Shown one piece after another: positions 21,979 to 33,158 of a DNA stretch of 64,000 nt (position 1 is the first letter of the stretch; each line of letters begins with the position of its first letter). The translations under genes were made by a program, and so were the position numbers. The stretch spans positions 186,001 through 250,000 of the forward strand of contig JAMAHW010000043.1 in the NCBI GenBank assembly GCA_023627715.1, given 5' to 3'. Under the pieces are notes generated by a model. It saw only the letters and a list, made by a program, of their open reading frames with translations, searched no databases and was not told the DNA's origin. Origin of the DNA: Periconia sp. R9002. Taxonomy: Eukaryota > Ascomycota > Dothideomycetes > Pleosporales > Periconiaceae.

Positions 21979-22677
21979 ATGGCATCCGACACACCAGACT
22001 CCACCCCTTCAGCACCTCAACATCCAGCCGATCATCCACAAGACTTCCCCAGCTCCGAAGCCCTAAAAGAAGCCGCCGCGCACGCCGAAAAAGCCATCGC
22101 AGCCCAGGGTATGGCCAACAAGCTCCGCTCCGCCGCCTCCACCTTCACCGACCCCAAAAAACGCGAACAAATGCTCCAAGACGCGTACAACAAGGAACTC
22201 GAAGCACATGGTAGCAGCAAAAAGGCACGGATGCTGCAGAGCGGCGCATTTCAAGGCAGCATCGGGGGTGCTGGCATTGGAGGTGCCGTCAGCGCGGGCG
22301 TGGGTACGGTGGTGGGTACGGTGGTCGGGACTGTGACAGCGATTCCGGCAACGGGCCTGGGAGCGCTAGTGGGAGCGGGTGCAGGCGCAATCCATGGACC
22401 GTGGATTAAGCTCGGGAAGTTGGCAGGTGGTGAGGGCAAAGACGGGGAGAAGAAGGAAGGTGGTGGTGGGGAAGAGGAGGAACAAGAAGTCAACCCCGAC
22501 GATGAGGATGCAGTACCCAATCCTGACGCATTAAGGAAGGCGGCAGATTTGCTGGCTGAGGAGAGGGCGAAGAAGGGGATACCAAATGCAGACGGCAAGG
22601 AGAAAAGCGGAGGCGGAGGCGGAGAGAACAAATCAGAGAAGAAGAAACCGAGAAAGATTGAGGTAAGATCTAAATAG
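21979..22677 (+). CDS. Glycine-zipper hypothetical protein, 232 aa
   Basis: Single exon. Residues 1-85 are Ala/Ser/Pro-rich with a helical, charged part (ALKEAAAHAEKAIAAQGMAN). Residues ~88-140 form a Gly/Ala/Val-rich hydrophobic block (GSIGGAGIGGAVSAGVG, TVVGTVVGTVTAIPATGLGA) with regular GxxxG spacing, a glycine zipper that could insert in or cross a membrane. The C-terminal ~90 residues are disordered and highly charged (Gly/Glu/Lys runs, KKKPRKIEVRSK). This pattern is common in uncharacterised Pezizomycotina proteins. The minus-strand frame at 22251-22691 is a GC-skew shadow. Confidence 0.72.
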   Translation: MASDTPDSTPSAPQHPADHPQDFPSSEALKEAAAHAEKAIAAQGMANKLRSAASTFTDPKKREQMLQDAYNKELEAHGSSKKARMLQSGAFQGSIGGAGIGGAVSAGVGTVVGTVVGTVTAIPATGLGALVGAGAGAIHGPWIKLGKLAGGEGKDGEKKEGGGGEEEEQEVNPDDEDAVPNPDALRKAADLLAEERAKKGIPNADGKEKSGGGGGENKSEKKKPRKIEVRSK

Positions 22678-23313
22678 AAGATGTCCGCCATCGTCTCGGT
22701 TCTTTTCTCTCAGTCATCCCGTTTGTTTTTCTTGCTTTGGAACGCCTGGGAATCCCCGTTCCCTTTCTAGTCTTCCTCCACCCCCTAATCTTTTCACTGG
22801 CCTGTTTTCAAGCATGTACATACACGAGTTTGCATCATTAGCATCGATAGCATTTAGCGAGTTCTTGGGAATAATATCCTGCATGCTTTGTTGACATTTA
22901 TTTCTGTTTCGAATCCTTGTTCCTTTGTGATGTGCAATAGAGGAAGGGCAGAGAGAGGTAGAGAGAGGTAGAGAGAGGTAGAGAGAGGTAGAGAGAGGTA
23001 GAGAGAGGTAGATATATCTATTCGCATCATCAACTGATATAGACTAGTCGCTAAACATATATGATGTACATACATCGATTAGAACAACGCTTGTCTAATT
23101 CCCAACTTCGCTATCGCTACTTGACCAAAACGTAGGATTCAATAAACCAGACCATCCACCCTGCCATATTCCCACAAGGGAAAAAGAGAACGCCATGCAT
23201 GCAAATAATGCATCCAAAAAAAGATATACAACACCGCCCTCCCCAATAAACCTTCCAACCCATCCGTCCGTCTATGTACAAATACCCTACCCTATCCCAT
23301 TGACTCGACTATC
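22678..23313. other. Intergenic 3' flanks of two convergent genes
   Basis: The region holds the 3' ends of the glycine-zipper gene and the glycosyltransferase gene, and the decamer tandem repeat at 22951. Confidence 0.45.
22951..23010. repeat. Tandem repeat: 10-bp unit GAGAGAGGTA x 6
   Basis: Six perfect copies of GAGAGAGGTA in a row, in the space between convergent genes. Fully homogeneous, so probably recent and variable in length. Confidence 0.98.
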
Positions 23314-25191
23314 TTACCCATTGAACCTCCAGTCCGCACCTTCGCACGCCTTCCACGCCCTGGTCGCATTTTCGATCCTCTCAACAATCCACCCGCTGCT
23401 CCACTCCCTTTCCTTCGACCTCTCCTTCTCCACCTCCTTGACTTCGTCTTTATCCTTCCCTACGCCCGGTCGTGATGCGCCTTCATCTTGCCTCTGACTC
23501 AACTTATTCCATTTTCCTGGGTTATAACTCGTGGCGGCGCGTGTGGATTTTTGGGTGGAGGTGGAGGGCTTGGAAGCGCGACCGAGGCGCACGTTGCGTC
23601 CTAGATGACATTCGCCGTCACCGAACGACGTGTACCGCCACTGGAGACAGTCGCGGGTGGCGTGGCATGTGGCTTCGCAGTTTTTCTGGCTGAGTGCTGC
23701 TTCTTGGATGGTTAGGATTTTTTGCTCGGGAGTGACTGTAGTGTTGCCTTGAGCACGGGAACGGAGGCGGGAAGGTGGTCCAGGTAGTGGTGGTGGGTAT
23801 GCCCTTTTTTCATATTTCTTTTCGTCTTCTTTTTCCTTTTGCAGACGCGATTTTTCTGCTTCTTTTTCTTCTGCCTCTTTCTTCTTGCGGCCTTCTTCCT
23901 CTTTTTGCTGGCGTTCTTGCTCCTCTTTTTCCTTTTTCTCTTTTTCTCTCCGCGCCTGTGCTTGTTTTTCGCGCCAGCCGGGCTCGCCTTTGATCACCGT
24001 GTCAGACGCCATGTTATCCCAATCCGTCTTCATCTTGCTGAGTTTCGGCAATAAAACCTCTTCAAAGGCGTCGCGCGCAAGGAACGGCGTACCCCATCCG
24101 CGTTTCATGGTCCACTTTTCATGCGCGCGCTGCAGTGCATCTGTGTCTTCATTGTCCGGTTTATACCACGATATGATCGGTTTGCACCAATGCCGTTCCG
24201 TCCACTCGAGTGTGCTCGGCGATTCGGGTTGTAGGATGGGGAAAGAAGACACGAATTCGACGCTCGATTCGGCCATGGCATTGGCGAGCATTACGTCCCC
24301 GCCGCTTTCCTTGCCGACGTAGGATTCCCACTCCCCCGCGTATCGCTCTTCATACGATTTGACGTACCTGCGCAATGCGCCCCACGAGAGCAAGATGCCT
24401 GGCGCGGACTGTGCGTAGCGCACTTTGCTATCAGAAGTGGTCATTGGCGCGCCGGTGTAGTAATGGATGCGGAAGTCCAGACGATCGAGCCATTGAAGGA
24501 GATTTGTCCAGACGATGCTCGTATCCGACTCGAGGAATAGGTAGAATCGGTATGGAGGCTTCGTTGTGAACGCTTTGTACACCATTGGAAGAAATTTCCA
24601 CTTGTCGAGTTCGGAGGCGGCTCGTGAGCTTGGGATGTACGTCTTGTCAGACTTCATCTTATCGTATTCGCGAAATTCGTCGTGAGCGAATGATGTCTTT
24701 TGCGCTATGGTATCGAGGGCGTCGTATACGGGGATAGAGGTATCGAGGACTGTGGTGGTGCCGGCGTGGTCGCTGTAGATGGCGACATTGGGTGCACAGG
24801 AAAGGAGTTTGGTTAGATGCGCCGGGAGTTTGTTCTTCTCGAGCTCGGCTTTGCTGGTTCGTAGCACGATGAGGACGTCGGAGGCGCCGCGAACGTCTCT
24901 GCACGGGGTATTCGGTGTGATATGAGGTATCTGAGTTGGGCCCGGAGCACCAGAACCGAGCGTAGGTGTGGATTGTTGATCTGCCTGCAAAAATGAAGAC
25001 GTGTCGTGTCCTAACTTTCTATCTGGTGAGGATGAAGATGATGGCGCAGGAAAGTGCGGGTTGTCATCGTGGCCAAGAATGGGCTGCTTATAGGAAGATA
25101 TGTCTGAGGGCATGCCATATCTCCATAGCAGAGTGAGGAATATCAGCGATAACACGCCTGAGACGATGCGCGAGGGGGTGAGGAGCGGCAT
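23314..25191 (-). CDS. GT31-like type II membrane glycosyltransferase with PAN-like C-terminal segment, 625 aa
   Basis: Residues ~9-25 (IVSGVLSLIFLTLLW) form a signal anchor, placing the enzyme in the Golgi lumen. A Ser/Pro stem follows. The catalytic part (about 95-400) begins DVLIVLRTSKAELEKNKLP and shows SCAPNVAIYSD, an ESD motif in FYLFLESDTSIVW where fringe-type enzymes have DxD, APGILLSWGALRRYV, and a GGDVMLANAM motif. A highly charged Lys/Glu coiled coil (about 425-480) leads to a Cys-containing segment (NCEATCHATRDCLQWRY, GECHLGRNVRLG) resembling a PAN/apple-type module. Fungal members of this GT31/fringe-like group are usually annotated only as glycosyltransferase; donor and acceptor are unknown. 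Single exon. Confidence 0.82.
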   Translation of the reverse strand: MPLLTPSRIVSGVLSLIFLTLLWRYGMPSDISSYKQPILGHDDNPHFPAPSSSSSPDRKLGHDTSSFLQADQQSTPTLGSGAPGPTQIPHITPNTPCRDVRGASDVLIVLRTSKAELEKNKLPAHLTKLLSCAPNVAIYSDHAGTTTVLDTSIPVYDALDTIAQKTSFAHDEFREYDKMKSDKTYIPSSRAASELDKWKFLPMVYKAFTTKPPYRFYLFLESDTSIVWTNLLQWLDRLDFRIHYYTGAPMTTSDSKVRYAQSAPGILLSWGALRRYVKSYEERYAGEWESYVGKESGGDVMLANAMAESSVEFVSSFPILQPESPSTLEWTERHWCKPIISWYKPDNEDTDALQRAHEKWTMKRGWGTPFLARDAFEEVLLPKLSKMKTDWDNMASDTVIKGEPGWREKQAQARREKEKKEKEEQERQQKEEEGRKKKEAEEKEAEKSRLQKEKEDEKKYEKRAYPPPLPGPPSRLRSRAQGNTTVTPEQKILTIQEAALSQKNCEATCHATRDCLQWRYTSFGDGECHLGRNVRLGRASKPSTSTQKSTRAATSYNPGKWNKLSQRQDEGASRPGVGKDKDEVKEVEKERSKEREWSSGWIVERIENATRAWKACEGADWRFNG

Positions 25192-27201
25192 GGTACGAGG
25201 GGGGAGAAAGGAGATGCGGCACCGCTCGCTCGCTCGAATGGGGTCGGTTCGGGCGCGGCGGCCTTGCGGCTACATCGGCTCTACGGCAGGATTTGGTTTC
25301 TGATCATAAGGAAGCGTTTCAGACTCTTCCTTTGGTGGTTGAAGCAGAGTAGTATGGAGTACCGAGAGGAGATTCGAACGAAGGATCAATCCTGGCTATC
25401 ATCAGAGCAGCACTTTGGTGGGTCTCTTGGCTCGCGCCCCTTGTCACAGTGTGCTATGTTGGTAACATGGACGGGTGCGCAAGGCAGATGCATAGTATGT
25501 CATATACTTCTTGCCGCTGAATGAGGTGTTTGATGCATGTAGAGGAAGGATTGGACTTGTACAGGTACAATTAGAGTGGTACTATATTGATCTTAGAATC
25601 CATTTCCAGCCCTGTGGAGCAATTGCACCAGCCACACCACTTGCTCGTCACATGACCATCACCACCACTCAACATTTGAAGCCATCAATTTATTGTGCAG
25701 CCTACAAATTTGCATGTAACTAACTATTCGTCACATTGTTTCTTCATGTCACCACCCTAGTTTCAAGCGGTCATCTCGAATTCTGACATCTGGTTGATCA
25801 ATAGGAAAATGTGAGGCTGAATTCAAACATCCAAGCCCGTCGAGTGTGGCGCTACACTCGTATACTCGTACCCAATTACCGCCGTGAAAGCAAGAAGACA
25901 AAGTCTTCCTTTCTGATGTAGATACACTGCGAAGCTTGTGACATTTCTCTATCGTGAGTTAGTGTCCACACCGTAGAAATGAGCACTGAGGACGGCTATT
26001 GCGTTCGGTAATATGCGGTTGCTGTAAAAACGTGCATGGATTTCAGTTTCGGTTCAAAATAACCTATTCAGGATTATGCTGTTGAATGTAACAGGAAAAT
26101 TCGGTTGTGTAAAATCGCGTTGAACAGACCCTGGGTACGTCGAGCTGATAGTCAACAGTGATCGAGAATCACTGTCAATTCTAAGAAGCGGGACGAAGGG
26201 GAACTCAAGTTTCCCCGAGTGAAAGAAAACTTGCACATGAAACGTTTACTTCCTACCATCCAGAGACGATTGGCCATTGTAGGCAGAGAAAGTGAGCTGG
26301 AAAGGATGTGTGATCCAGGCTTGTAGCCGCGATGTTGACTCAAAGCTTTTTCCTTGCGAGAATCGCCTAGAAATCAACTAGTTATTGGCCATTTGCGAAT
26401 GGACGATTTTCTGGCCCATTATACGAATAAAGACGTAATTGAGCGACTGTTGAGCTGAAGTGCACAATGACGTCCTCGGAGCAAGCTTTAAGCTAAGCCT
26501 AAATATACCCATCATCCCCACACCCACGTTCCATGACAGACCGGTCTTCTATGCCGACCGCGTCCGAATTTTCCCCCATCCGAGAAATCACCATGAATTT
26601 ACCTGCTTTTTGAGAGGTGTTTACTGAAAATACTCTCTAAAAGTCCTTGACCCACTGGCGGCAGGCAGCGGGATCACTCAGAACTTGTAGAAGCCCCGCA
26701 GTTGCCACGGCTCAGCATTGGGCAACCAGCACTTGAGATGTAAACAAATCAAATCCAAGCCATCAAAGGGTCATTATGATATGCGTGCATACATAACTAT
26801 CCCAATAGCTGTAATATGCATTCCCCACTAGCCGCTAGGCCGCTCTCCATTTCCCTTAGCATCTCAAGTGCTTATCTCTTTCATTGGTCAACTCCGTGCG
26901 CGTTGAATCTACCGAACCAATATCACAGTGACGCAGTACTGGTAACTAATCTTGCTTCACGGATATGCTATCCCCGTATATACAGGTACAAGCTTGAATT
27001 CGCGTTCCAATCATTGGACACACGGTACAGTAGCTGCCTCGCGTACATGCAGGTTGCAACCCTAATGTCATGACGAAGTGCTTAATTGATAACGGCGCTT
27101 TCGGATCGATAAAGGTCCTGAGTTCCCCGCTTTCATTTTAGCTTCAAGATTCTACAATTTGAATCGATTTGGTCGGTTGGCTTCAGTGTGATTGATCCAA
27201 G
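25192..27201. other. 2-kb intergenic region, nothing recognised
   Basis: It separates two divergently transcribed genes and presumably holds both promoters. No domain-bearing ORF, tandem array or copy of the interspersed repeat was seen. Confidence 0.45.
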
Positions 27202-29299
27202 ATGGCACCGGCAGAACCTTCTCATGAGGCGTTTAAGCAACAAGGCGAAGAGCCATTATTCGAGGAAGAGCTAGACGGATGGAAAGGGTATATCGAATGG
27301 GAAAATGTTTGTAAATCATATGGAAACTTGCGTCGTACATCTTGCCAACCTCGTTTAGTACCCAGAGAAGAAGAAAAAGGCAGCCGAGATTCTGTCCAAA
27401 TATGACTTTCCAGTCGTAAGTAAACTCCGATATGCCCGATGTTGGGTATAAGGGGCAAGTGTTGTGTATCTGTTAATCTTTCCCTGTAGCCTCCCGAATT
27501 TCAACTCGCGCCTTTGCCGAACAAGAATCCAGTTTTGGAGGGTGTGAGATGGAAGTACTATCACTATGCCATGGGTCCCACCCTTCGCGATATCCCAGAC
27601 ATCTCTTGGAAGTACGTCCAGAAGGAGAAGAGTAAGGATATGATACACGTGCTGCAATTTCCGTACAACGGAGAACCACCAAGGGTTAGTCGTGAAACCA
27701 TATTGTAAGGAAATGCCAAATGCTTACGCACAAACAGGACAGGCTAGTCAAGGCGAGTCACCTTTGTCGTCTACCTCTGCGACCGTTTTCCCTAGAAGTT
27801 AAATATCTCGTGCTGACGAAGATAGACCGAAATTACGCCCAACGAAGACCACTTCGTCCGCAACCATGGCGGAATCCCCGAAATCGACGCTGAAAAGTAC
27901 TTCTTTGACGTAGAAGGCATGGTCAACAACCCCAGGAGAATTACCCTCAAAGAACTCCAAGACGAATCCATCTTTCCCCGTATGTCCAAAGTGGTCACTC
28001 TTCAATGCTCCGGCACTAGGCGCATAGAGCAAATCCACGAGTATCCTGGAGACGGTGATGAGCTCATTAACGCGCCCTGGGGAGAAGGCGCTATCGGTAC
28101 AGCTCGTTATACAGGTGTCAGTCTTAAGAAGGTGATAAAGCACTGCGGCGGGCTTAAAGACGGCGCGAAACACTGCGAATTCTACGGCGCAGATACTTAC
28201 TTCAAGAAAGGACAAGTGTTTAACTACGCCGTGTCCGTCCCATACCGGAAGGTAAAGATTCATGAAGTTATGCTTGCCTGGGAAATGAATGGCAAGCCAC
28301 TGCCTCGTATCCACGGATACCCTCTCCGCGTCGTAGTCTTCGGCTACATTGGAGCCCGCAGCTGCAAGTGGCTGTACAAAATTAACGTCATCGGCGAGCC
28401 TAGTCTCGCCCCCGTCCAGATGAAAGAGTATATTTACTACAACTCGCAAATGGGAAAGCACAATGTAACGTACAGCAATGGTTTCAGTATCCAGACCATG
28501 CCTGTGTCAAGTGCCATCATGACGCCCATCAACCATGATCAAATCATTCACGATGGAAAGATCAAGTTGACGGGGTGGGCATACTCAGGTAGCGGGTGGC
28601 CGGAGAGAGTCGAGGTCAGCGCTGACGGAGGAAGTGTCTGGTACGAGGTTCCCTATGAGCAGATAAGCAGAAAGTAAGTCACTCTTTACAATCCCCATTT
28701 TCAATGGTTAGCATTCTTGCATGCAATGCATCAGCAAATCAGCTAAATTTTCAACTTCCCGCAGGTATTTTCACGCTTGGCGCGTTTGGGAGTATGACAT
28801 CCCCGTCGATGCAGAGGGCTGGCTCGAGTTTTGCGTGCGCACCTGGGACAATGCCCTCAATGTAAGCTCCCTCCCTTCTCGAACTCCTCACGCGAAAAGA
28901 AGGAAGCCTCAACTAACTCAACCTCAAGACTCAGCCAACTTACGTGCGAAGCGCATGGTATGTATACCCGGCCCAAACCCCATCCTATAATATCCAACCC
29001 CCCGCTTCATACTAACATATGCATTAGGAACTGGGATCTGCACGTTACTTCATCATGCCAGTACGTATTCTTACCGGACGGGTAACTAACAGCAAGGGAG
29101 GCGCTAACTTTTTTTCAGCCGCGTCAAGCTTTACAGCATTAACAAGACTAAGCTGGCGACTGCGCGCCGGCTGAAGCAGCTTGAGGAGAAGGGTATGTCT
29201 ATACTGCCCATCACGCAGCCTCTGGAATTCGATCTCGAGTCAAAGGAAGATTATATGGCGGAGATGAAGAAGAGGGAGGGTCGTGATCCCGTGGAGTAA
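27202..29299 (+). CDS. Sulfite oxidase-type molybdenum enzyme, 9 exons, 519 aa
   Basis: Oxidoreductase of the sulfite oxidase fold (Oxidored_molyb plus Mo-co dimerisation domains), likely oxidising sulfite to sulfate. Exons: 27202-27306, 27359-27415, 27490-27684, 27738-27752, 27826-28673, 28765-28861, 28928-28956, 29028-29060, 29119-29299 (1560 nt in frame). Seen: ITPNEDHFVRNHGGIP, the molybdenum-ligand Cys in VTLQCSGTRR, GTARYTGVSLKKVI, PLPRIHGYPLRVVVFGYIGA, SCKWLYKINV, then the Ig-like dimerisation domain (GWAYSGSGWPERVEVSADGG, EGWLEFCVRTWDNA). No cytochrome b5 or transit peptide is seen, so a cytosolic or peroxisomal form is likely; the last residues do not give a clear PTS1. The 15-nt exon 4 (DRLVK) is followed by an intron with a GC donor (GCGAGT). 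Confidence 0.93.
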
Positions 29300-30474
29300 A
29301 TGTCGCTGCTGCCGAGAGAAGCATGCGCATGGTGCATGTATATAGCTAAAGTGTCGTGTGAATGATCTCAATGCTACAATCAACATTGAAATTAGTTAAC
29401 CCCAGCATCGTAATCCAGCCAGACCATAATCAACTACGCATTGAACCCTTTCCCTTTCCCTCCCCATCTCTTCTTCATCCCTTCTAGAAGCACTGATCCG
29501 CACTGTCGCAACACCCCGCCTCTTCCCTGAGGCTGTTTCAATTTTACCCGCCATGCGCGACTCAGGCCACCCACCTACTTACCCACTTCCTTCCTCCATG
29601 GAGGAATCTTATACATCTCTCCCCACACAAATACCCCGCAAATCGCAAGTACCTCCTTCAACCCTACTGTACCGCATTTCACGTCCACATAACACCCCAT
29701 CATCTCGGCTAATCGCCCCCCGGCCCCTGACGGCGAGGCCCGCCTCCAGATTACCGCAACCAACCCAAGGTCCGACGTAACGCACGGCCACGCCATCGGC
29801 ACAATCCCATTGTTCATGCGTTCTGATTTACCCCAGATTACAATCACGGTAGTTAGCGGTATATATGTTTTGCCTCGGGGGTTCGAGAAGTGCGGTAGAA
29901 GTGTGCTATCCTAGGTAGCACTTGAGATCGGTTAAGTCAGTTGCGTGCATGGATGGCTGGGCTTGTTAGAAACGAAGGATTTATTGTAGCAGTGCAATTT
30001 TGCCCGTCAGAAAAGAAGACTCAATATTCGGCTAGAAAGGCTGTGTGTCGTTTACGTTGCGTCTTTGCTTGAATGGTAATTTTGCGCGCGGTTGATGCTG
30101 GCTCGTGAGGTCGGTCTAACGAGAGGGGTTTGATTGTAGATAGATATAAGCATGGCGCTTTGTCTTCTCTGAGTCTGAGGTGGTGTTTGGGTTTTGATAC
30201 TTTCCAATTTCTTTGGTATATTTTTTGATATACATTCGGTAACAATCTTCGCGGTGTTTTTTGTGTTGGATAACAACAAGCATGGAATGTCAACACGACG
30301 TGGTGGCGATAAACGCTCGTGGGGAAGATCTGGGGAGTGACGAAGTGACGTACAAGGTTCGGTACGAAAATATAGGACAAGAAAGGATTAGGAGGTCGCA
30401 CGATGTGAGGGAACCACAGGAACGTTACATGTAGGTAACTGAACGCCTCTACGTGGAAAATATGGCCAATACTA
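29300..30474. other. Intergenic; nothing firm
   Basis: Frames of 75-126 codons on both strands (29553-29847, 30021-30401) have no domains and conflict with one another. I see no repeat. Confidence 0.4.
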
Positions 30475-31578
30475 ATGCGAAGCCTTGGAAGTTTACCACG
30501 GAGGGCGTTTGAAAAATGTCAATATCCCTCGGGAGAAGAATCGAAAAAGAAACAACCGCCCCGATGCGGACTTTCCAGGGCGAGAGTCTCCAAGACCTTC
30601 CTTATCCCGATCCTCACCTCCATCTTCTTCGCCTTCGCCTCGTCAGCCCCTGCACCATCGAGATCAGCACTTCAAATTAGACAAGCCATACCTGACCAGT
30701 TTGGCCGCACAGGAAACGAGCCCGCATATGTAAAACCAAATACTTCACCTCAACCACCTCTTCTTGGACCTACATCACCCGTACCGTCCAGTATCTCCAT
30801 TCCCATGTCCTCGGCAACATCAACGTCAATATCAACATCCACATCTACATCTATACCCCAACCCTCTAACCTTCCATCATCCACCTCAATGCCCCCACCG
30901 CCCCCGCCCCCACCAACAACAGCAACAGAAACCGCCCCCTCACAATCGCCCTCGTTATCGACCTCCTTTGCCCCTCCCCCTCCCCTCACACCCATTGAAT
31001 CGCAAACTCCCATCTCCGCCGGCGCAATAACCGGCATAATAATCGGCAGCGTCGCCTTCCTGACCCTCCTCCTCGGCGTAGCCGCCCTGTACTACTGCGC
31101 ATACCGCCGTGGCGGTGCTTCTACGGTCGACGAAATCCCACATCTCGCGTCGCAATTATTAAGACAGCGACGACGACGGGGGTCGATGACGAGTTCGGAG
31201 ACGGGCTCGAGTGTCGGCGTGTTGAGTAGGGACCACGGTAGGAATACGGATAGGGAGGGGTACAGGAGTGCCGGGACGTTGAGTGAGCGGATCAGCGAGA
31301 TGAGCGAGCGGTTGAAGGTAACGAGGGGCAAGACGAAGAAGAGAGGGACGGGCGGAAATGCAAGGTTGGTAAGAAAGAGTAGTATTAGTCATCCGAGGAT
31401 GGTGACGACCCCACCGGAGGGGATTGAGTGGTTGGAGAAACCTAAACCAGCGTTTTTGATGGGTGGTGATGGTGGTTTGGAGAGGGCTAGATTCCCTGTT
31501 CGACCGGTTAACAATGCGGAGCCTTTGGGGAGGTTGAGCGGGATGGGGTTGGGGATGGGGTTGGGAGGACAGCAGTGA
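30475..31578 (+). CDS. Single-pass Ser/Thr/Pro-rich membrane protein (Mid2/WSC-sensor-like layout), 367 aa
   Basis: From the first ATG there is a basic 40-residue lead, then a hydrophobic stretch (FLIPILTSIFFAFASSAPAPS) that looks like a signal peptide with a cut after SSA. The true start may be later or spliced. The extracellular part (about 70-180) is Ser/Thr/Pro-rich with homopolymeric Pro (MPPPPPPPPTT), suited to O-mannosylation. A single transmembrane helix follows (about 185-210: AGAITGIIIGSVAFLTLLLG ending in YYCAYRR) with a basic stop-transfer. The cytoplasmic tail is Ser/Arg/Gly-rich with phosphorylatable motifs. This layout resembles wall-stress sensors, but no Cys-rich WSC domain is present, so the role is open. 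Confidence 0.65.
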   Translation: MRSLGSLPRRAFEKCQYPSGEESKKKQPPRCGLSRARVSKTFLIPILTSIFFAFASSAPAPSRSALQIRQAIPDQFGRTGNEPAYVKPNTSPQPPLLGPTSPVPSSISIPMSSATSTSISTSTSTSIPQPSNLPSSTSMPPPPPPPPTTATETAPSQSPSLSTSFAPPPPLTPIESQTPISAGAITGIIIGSVAFLTLLLGVAALYYCAYRRGGASTVDEIPHLASQLLRQRRRRGSMTSSETGSSVGVLSRDHGRNTDREGYRSAGTLSERISEMSERLKVTRGKTKKRGTGGNARLVRKSSISHPRMVTTPPEGIEWLEKPKPAFLMGGDGGLERARFPVRPVNNAEPLGRLSGMGLGMGLGGQQ

Positions 31579-31806
31579 AGGTTCGTAATGATGTTCGAGA
31601 CTTGATTGTGTTTGTAGATTATTTCATTATATATATACATTTACGAGTATGTACTTTGCGCAAATCGTCCATGATATCCCGTGACGGGTATGCAAATGCT
31701 GCGTAACTGGCTCAGCTATGGAGCGGGTATTGGGGGCCGTTAAAATATTGATGCTATTGTCGGATTCTCCGATTTTGTTTTGCGACTCTCGAGGGCAATT
31801 AGCCCA
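31579..31806. other. Short convergent 3' spacer
   Basis: Contains ATATATATA near 31630 and the 3' ends of two convergent genes. Confidence 0.4.
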
Positions 31807-33158
31807 TTATATTCTTCGTCGTAGAGATTCGATGCCGTTATATGCCAAAAGATTAGCGGCACCCTTGGGGTCCTTGACACGGTTGGGTGTGGCAAGTTCC
31901 AAGACACGAGCCCTGACGGCTTCGGCGGTCGACGGGCCTTCAAGGCCGCGGAGGTAGCATACGAGACCGGCAACGTGAGGGGAGGCCATAGATGTGCCGG
32001 TGGCTTCCTCAACAGCGGTGTCAGAGTTGTACCAAGCGGAAAGGACGTCAGTGCCGGGAGCGAAGATATCCACGACGGGCCCAAAGTTTGATCCCTGGGA
32101 GCCGGAGTTCAAATAATCATTCTTCTGAACTCCACCAACGGCGAGGGCCTCGGGCGAGCGAGCGGGCGAAGAATTTGATGCATCACTGTTCTCGTTTCCT
32201 GCGGCGACCACAGAAAGGACACCTTGATTCCAGGCGGCAGTAACAGCAGCATCCCAAGTAGCACTGGCTCTTCCTCCAAGTGACATATTGATGACTGCGG
32301 TGTTGGTGCGGTTCTTGGAAACGATGTCGTTGACGGCCCAGTTAAATCCGTCAATGACCTGAGAAGCTGATCCACTGCGACCTTCAAACACCTTGACCGC
32401 TACAATGGTGGAGTTTTTCGCGACGCCGAAAGTGGTACCCGCCATGGTGCCTGCAACATGTGTGCCGTGGCCAAAGTTGTCGGTGTTGAGGTCATTTACA
32501 GAGTTGTATCCCCATACGGCGCGGTTACCGAACTCAGAATGCGTAAGGCGCACGCCAGTGTCGACAACGTAGCTGAACGATCCACTACCAGCGCTGGAGT
32601 CATAAGTGTAACCGGTGGCGTTTCCGGCGCGGGATGAGATGCTGGCCAAACCCCAGGTAGAGTTGCTTTCTGTGCAAGCATTAGCGCTCAGGGTACGAAA
32701 TTCGCCAGCGTAAAAGATTATTAGCCTTACGGGTGACAACCTGGCCCCATGCAAACATCTCGAAGTCTTCCTCAACAGTCATAACCTACGAGTCCATCAG
32801 TAAAGAACACAAGTACCAGAATTTCCGAATTGCTAACCTCGGGCAGGTTCTTGAGTTCCTCGACGGTAGCATCATCGAAGGCCCCAGCATATCCCTTGAA
32901 CTTCCCGAAGCCGAATTCTCGTTCAATTCCAGCAGACAAGTCGTGAATTTCGCGGCGGGCGCGGTTGCGCGCATGAATCTCGCGCACGTTGATCTTGTGC
33001 GAAGCGACGGCGGCGATGTCCGTTTCGGGCTTGAGTTGCACGATCCATTTTCCAGGAATCGATTGAGCTTGAGCGGCGGTTGTGTCGACCGGTGCAGCCT
33101 GTCCAAGGAAAGGAAGCGCTGCCGCCGCGAGGGCGAGAATGCGGACAAAGGATTGCAT
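31807..33158 (-). CDS. Secreted subtilisin-like serine protease (S8A, proteinase K group) with I9 propeptide, 412 aa, 3 exons
   Basis: Exons 33158-32838, 32785-32731 and 32669-31807 (1239 nt, in frame). The signal peptide is MQSFVRILALAAAALPFLGQ with a cut near QAA. The inhibitor I9 propeptide spans ~35-115 (SIPGKWIVQLKPETDIAAV, FGFGKFKGYAGAFDD). The mature enzyme starts near STWGLASISSR. The catalytic triad is visible: Asp in SYVVDTGVRLTHSEF, His in NFGHGTHVAGTMAGT, Ser in TGTSMASPHVAGLVC. The oxyanion Asn lies in SVVAAGNENSD. Fungal relatives are extracellular alkaline proteases used for protein breakdown. The start at 33158 is chosen over one 20 codons upstream because it opens directly on the signal peptide. 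Confidence 0.95.

Noticed and set aside
22251..22691. 146-codon minus-strand Ser/Pro-rich frame
   Set aside because: Antisense shadow of the glycine-zipper and Gly/Glu-rich coding sequence.
25360..25440. Possible minus-strand tRNA (GTTCGAATC box with an approximate 7-bp acceptor stem)
   Set aside because: The T-arm stem does not pair and no A box fits; the acceptor stem has a mismatch and a wobble. Only the TTCGAAT core is tRNA-like.
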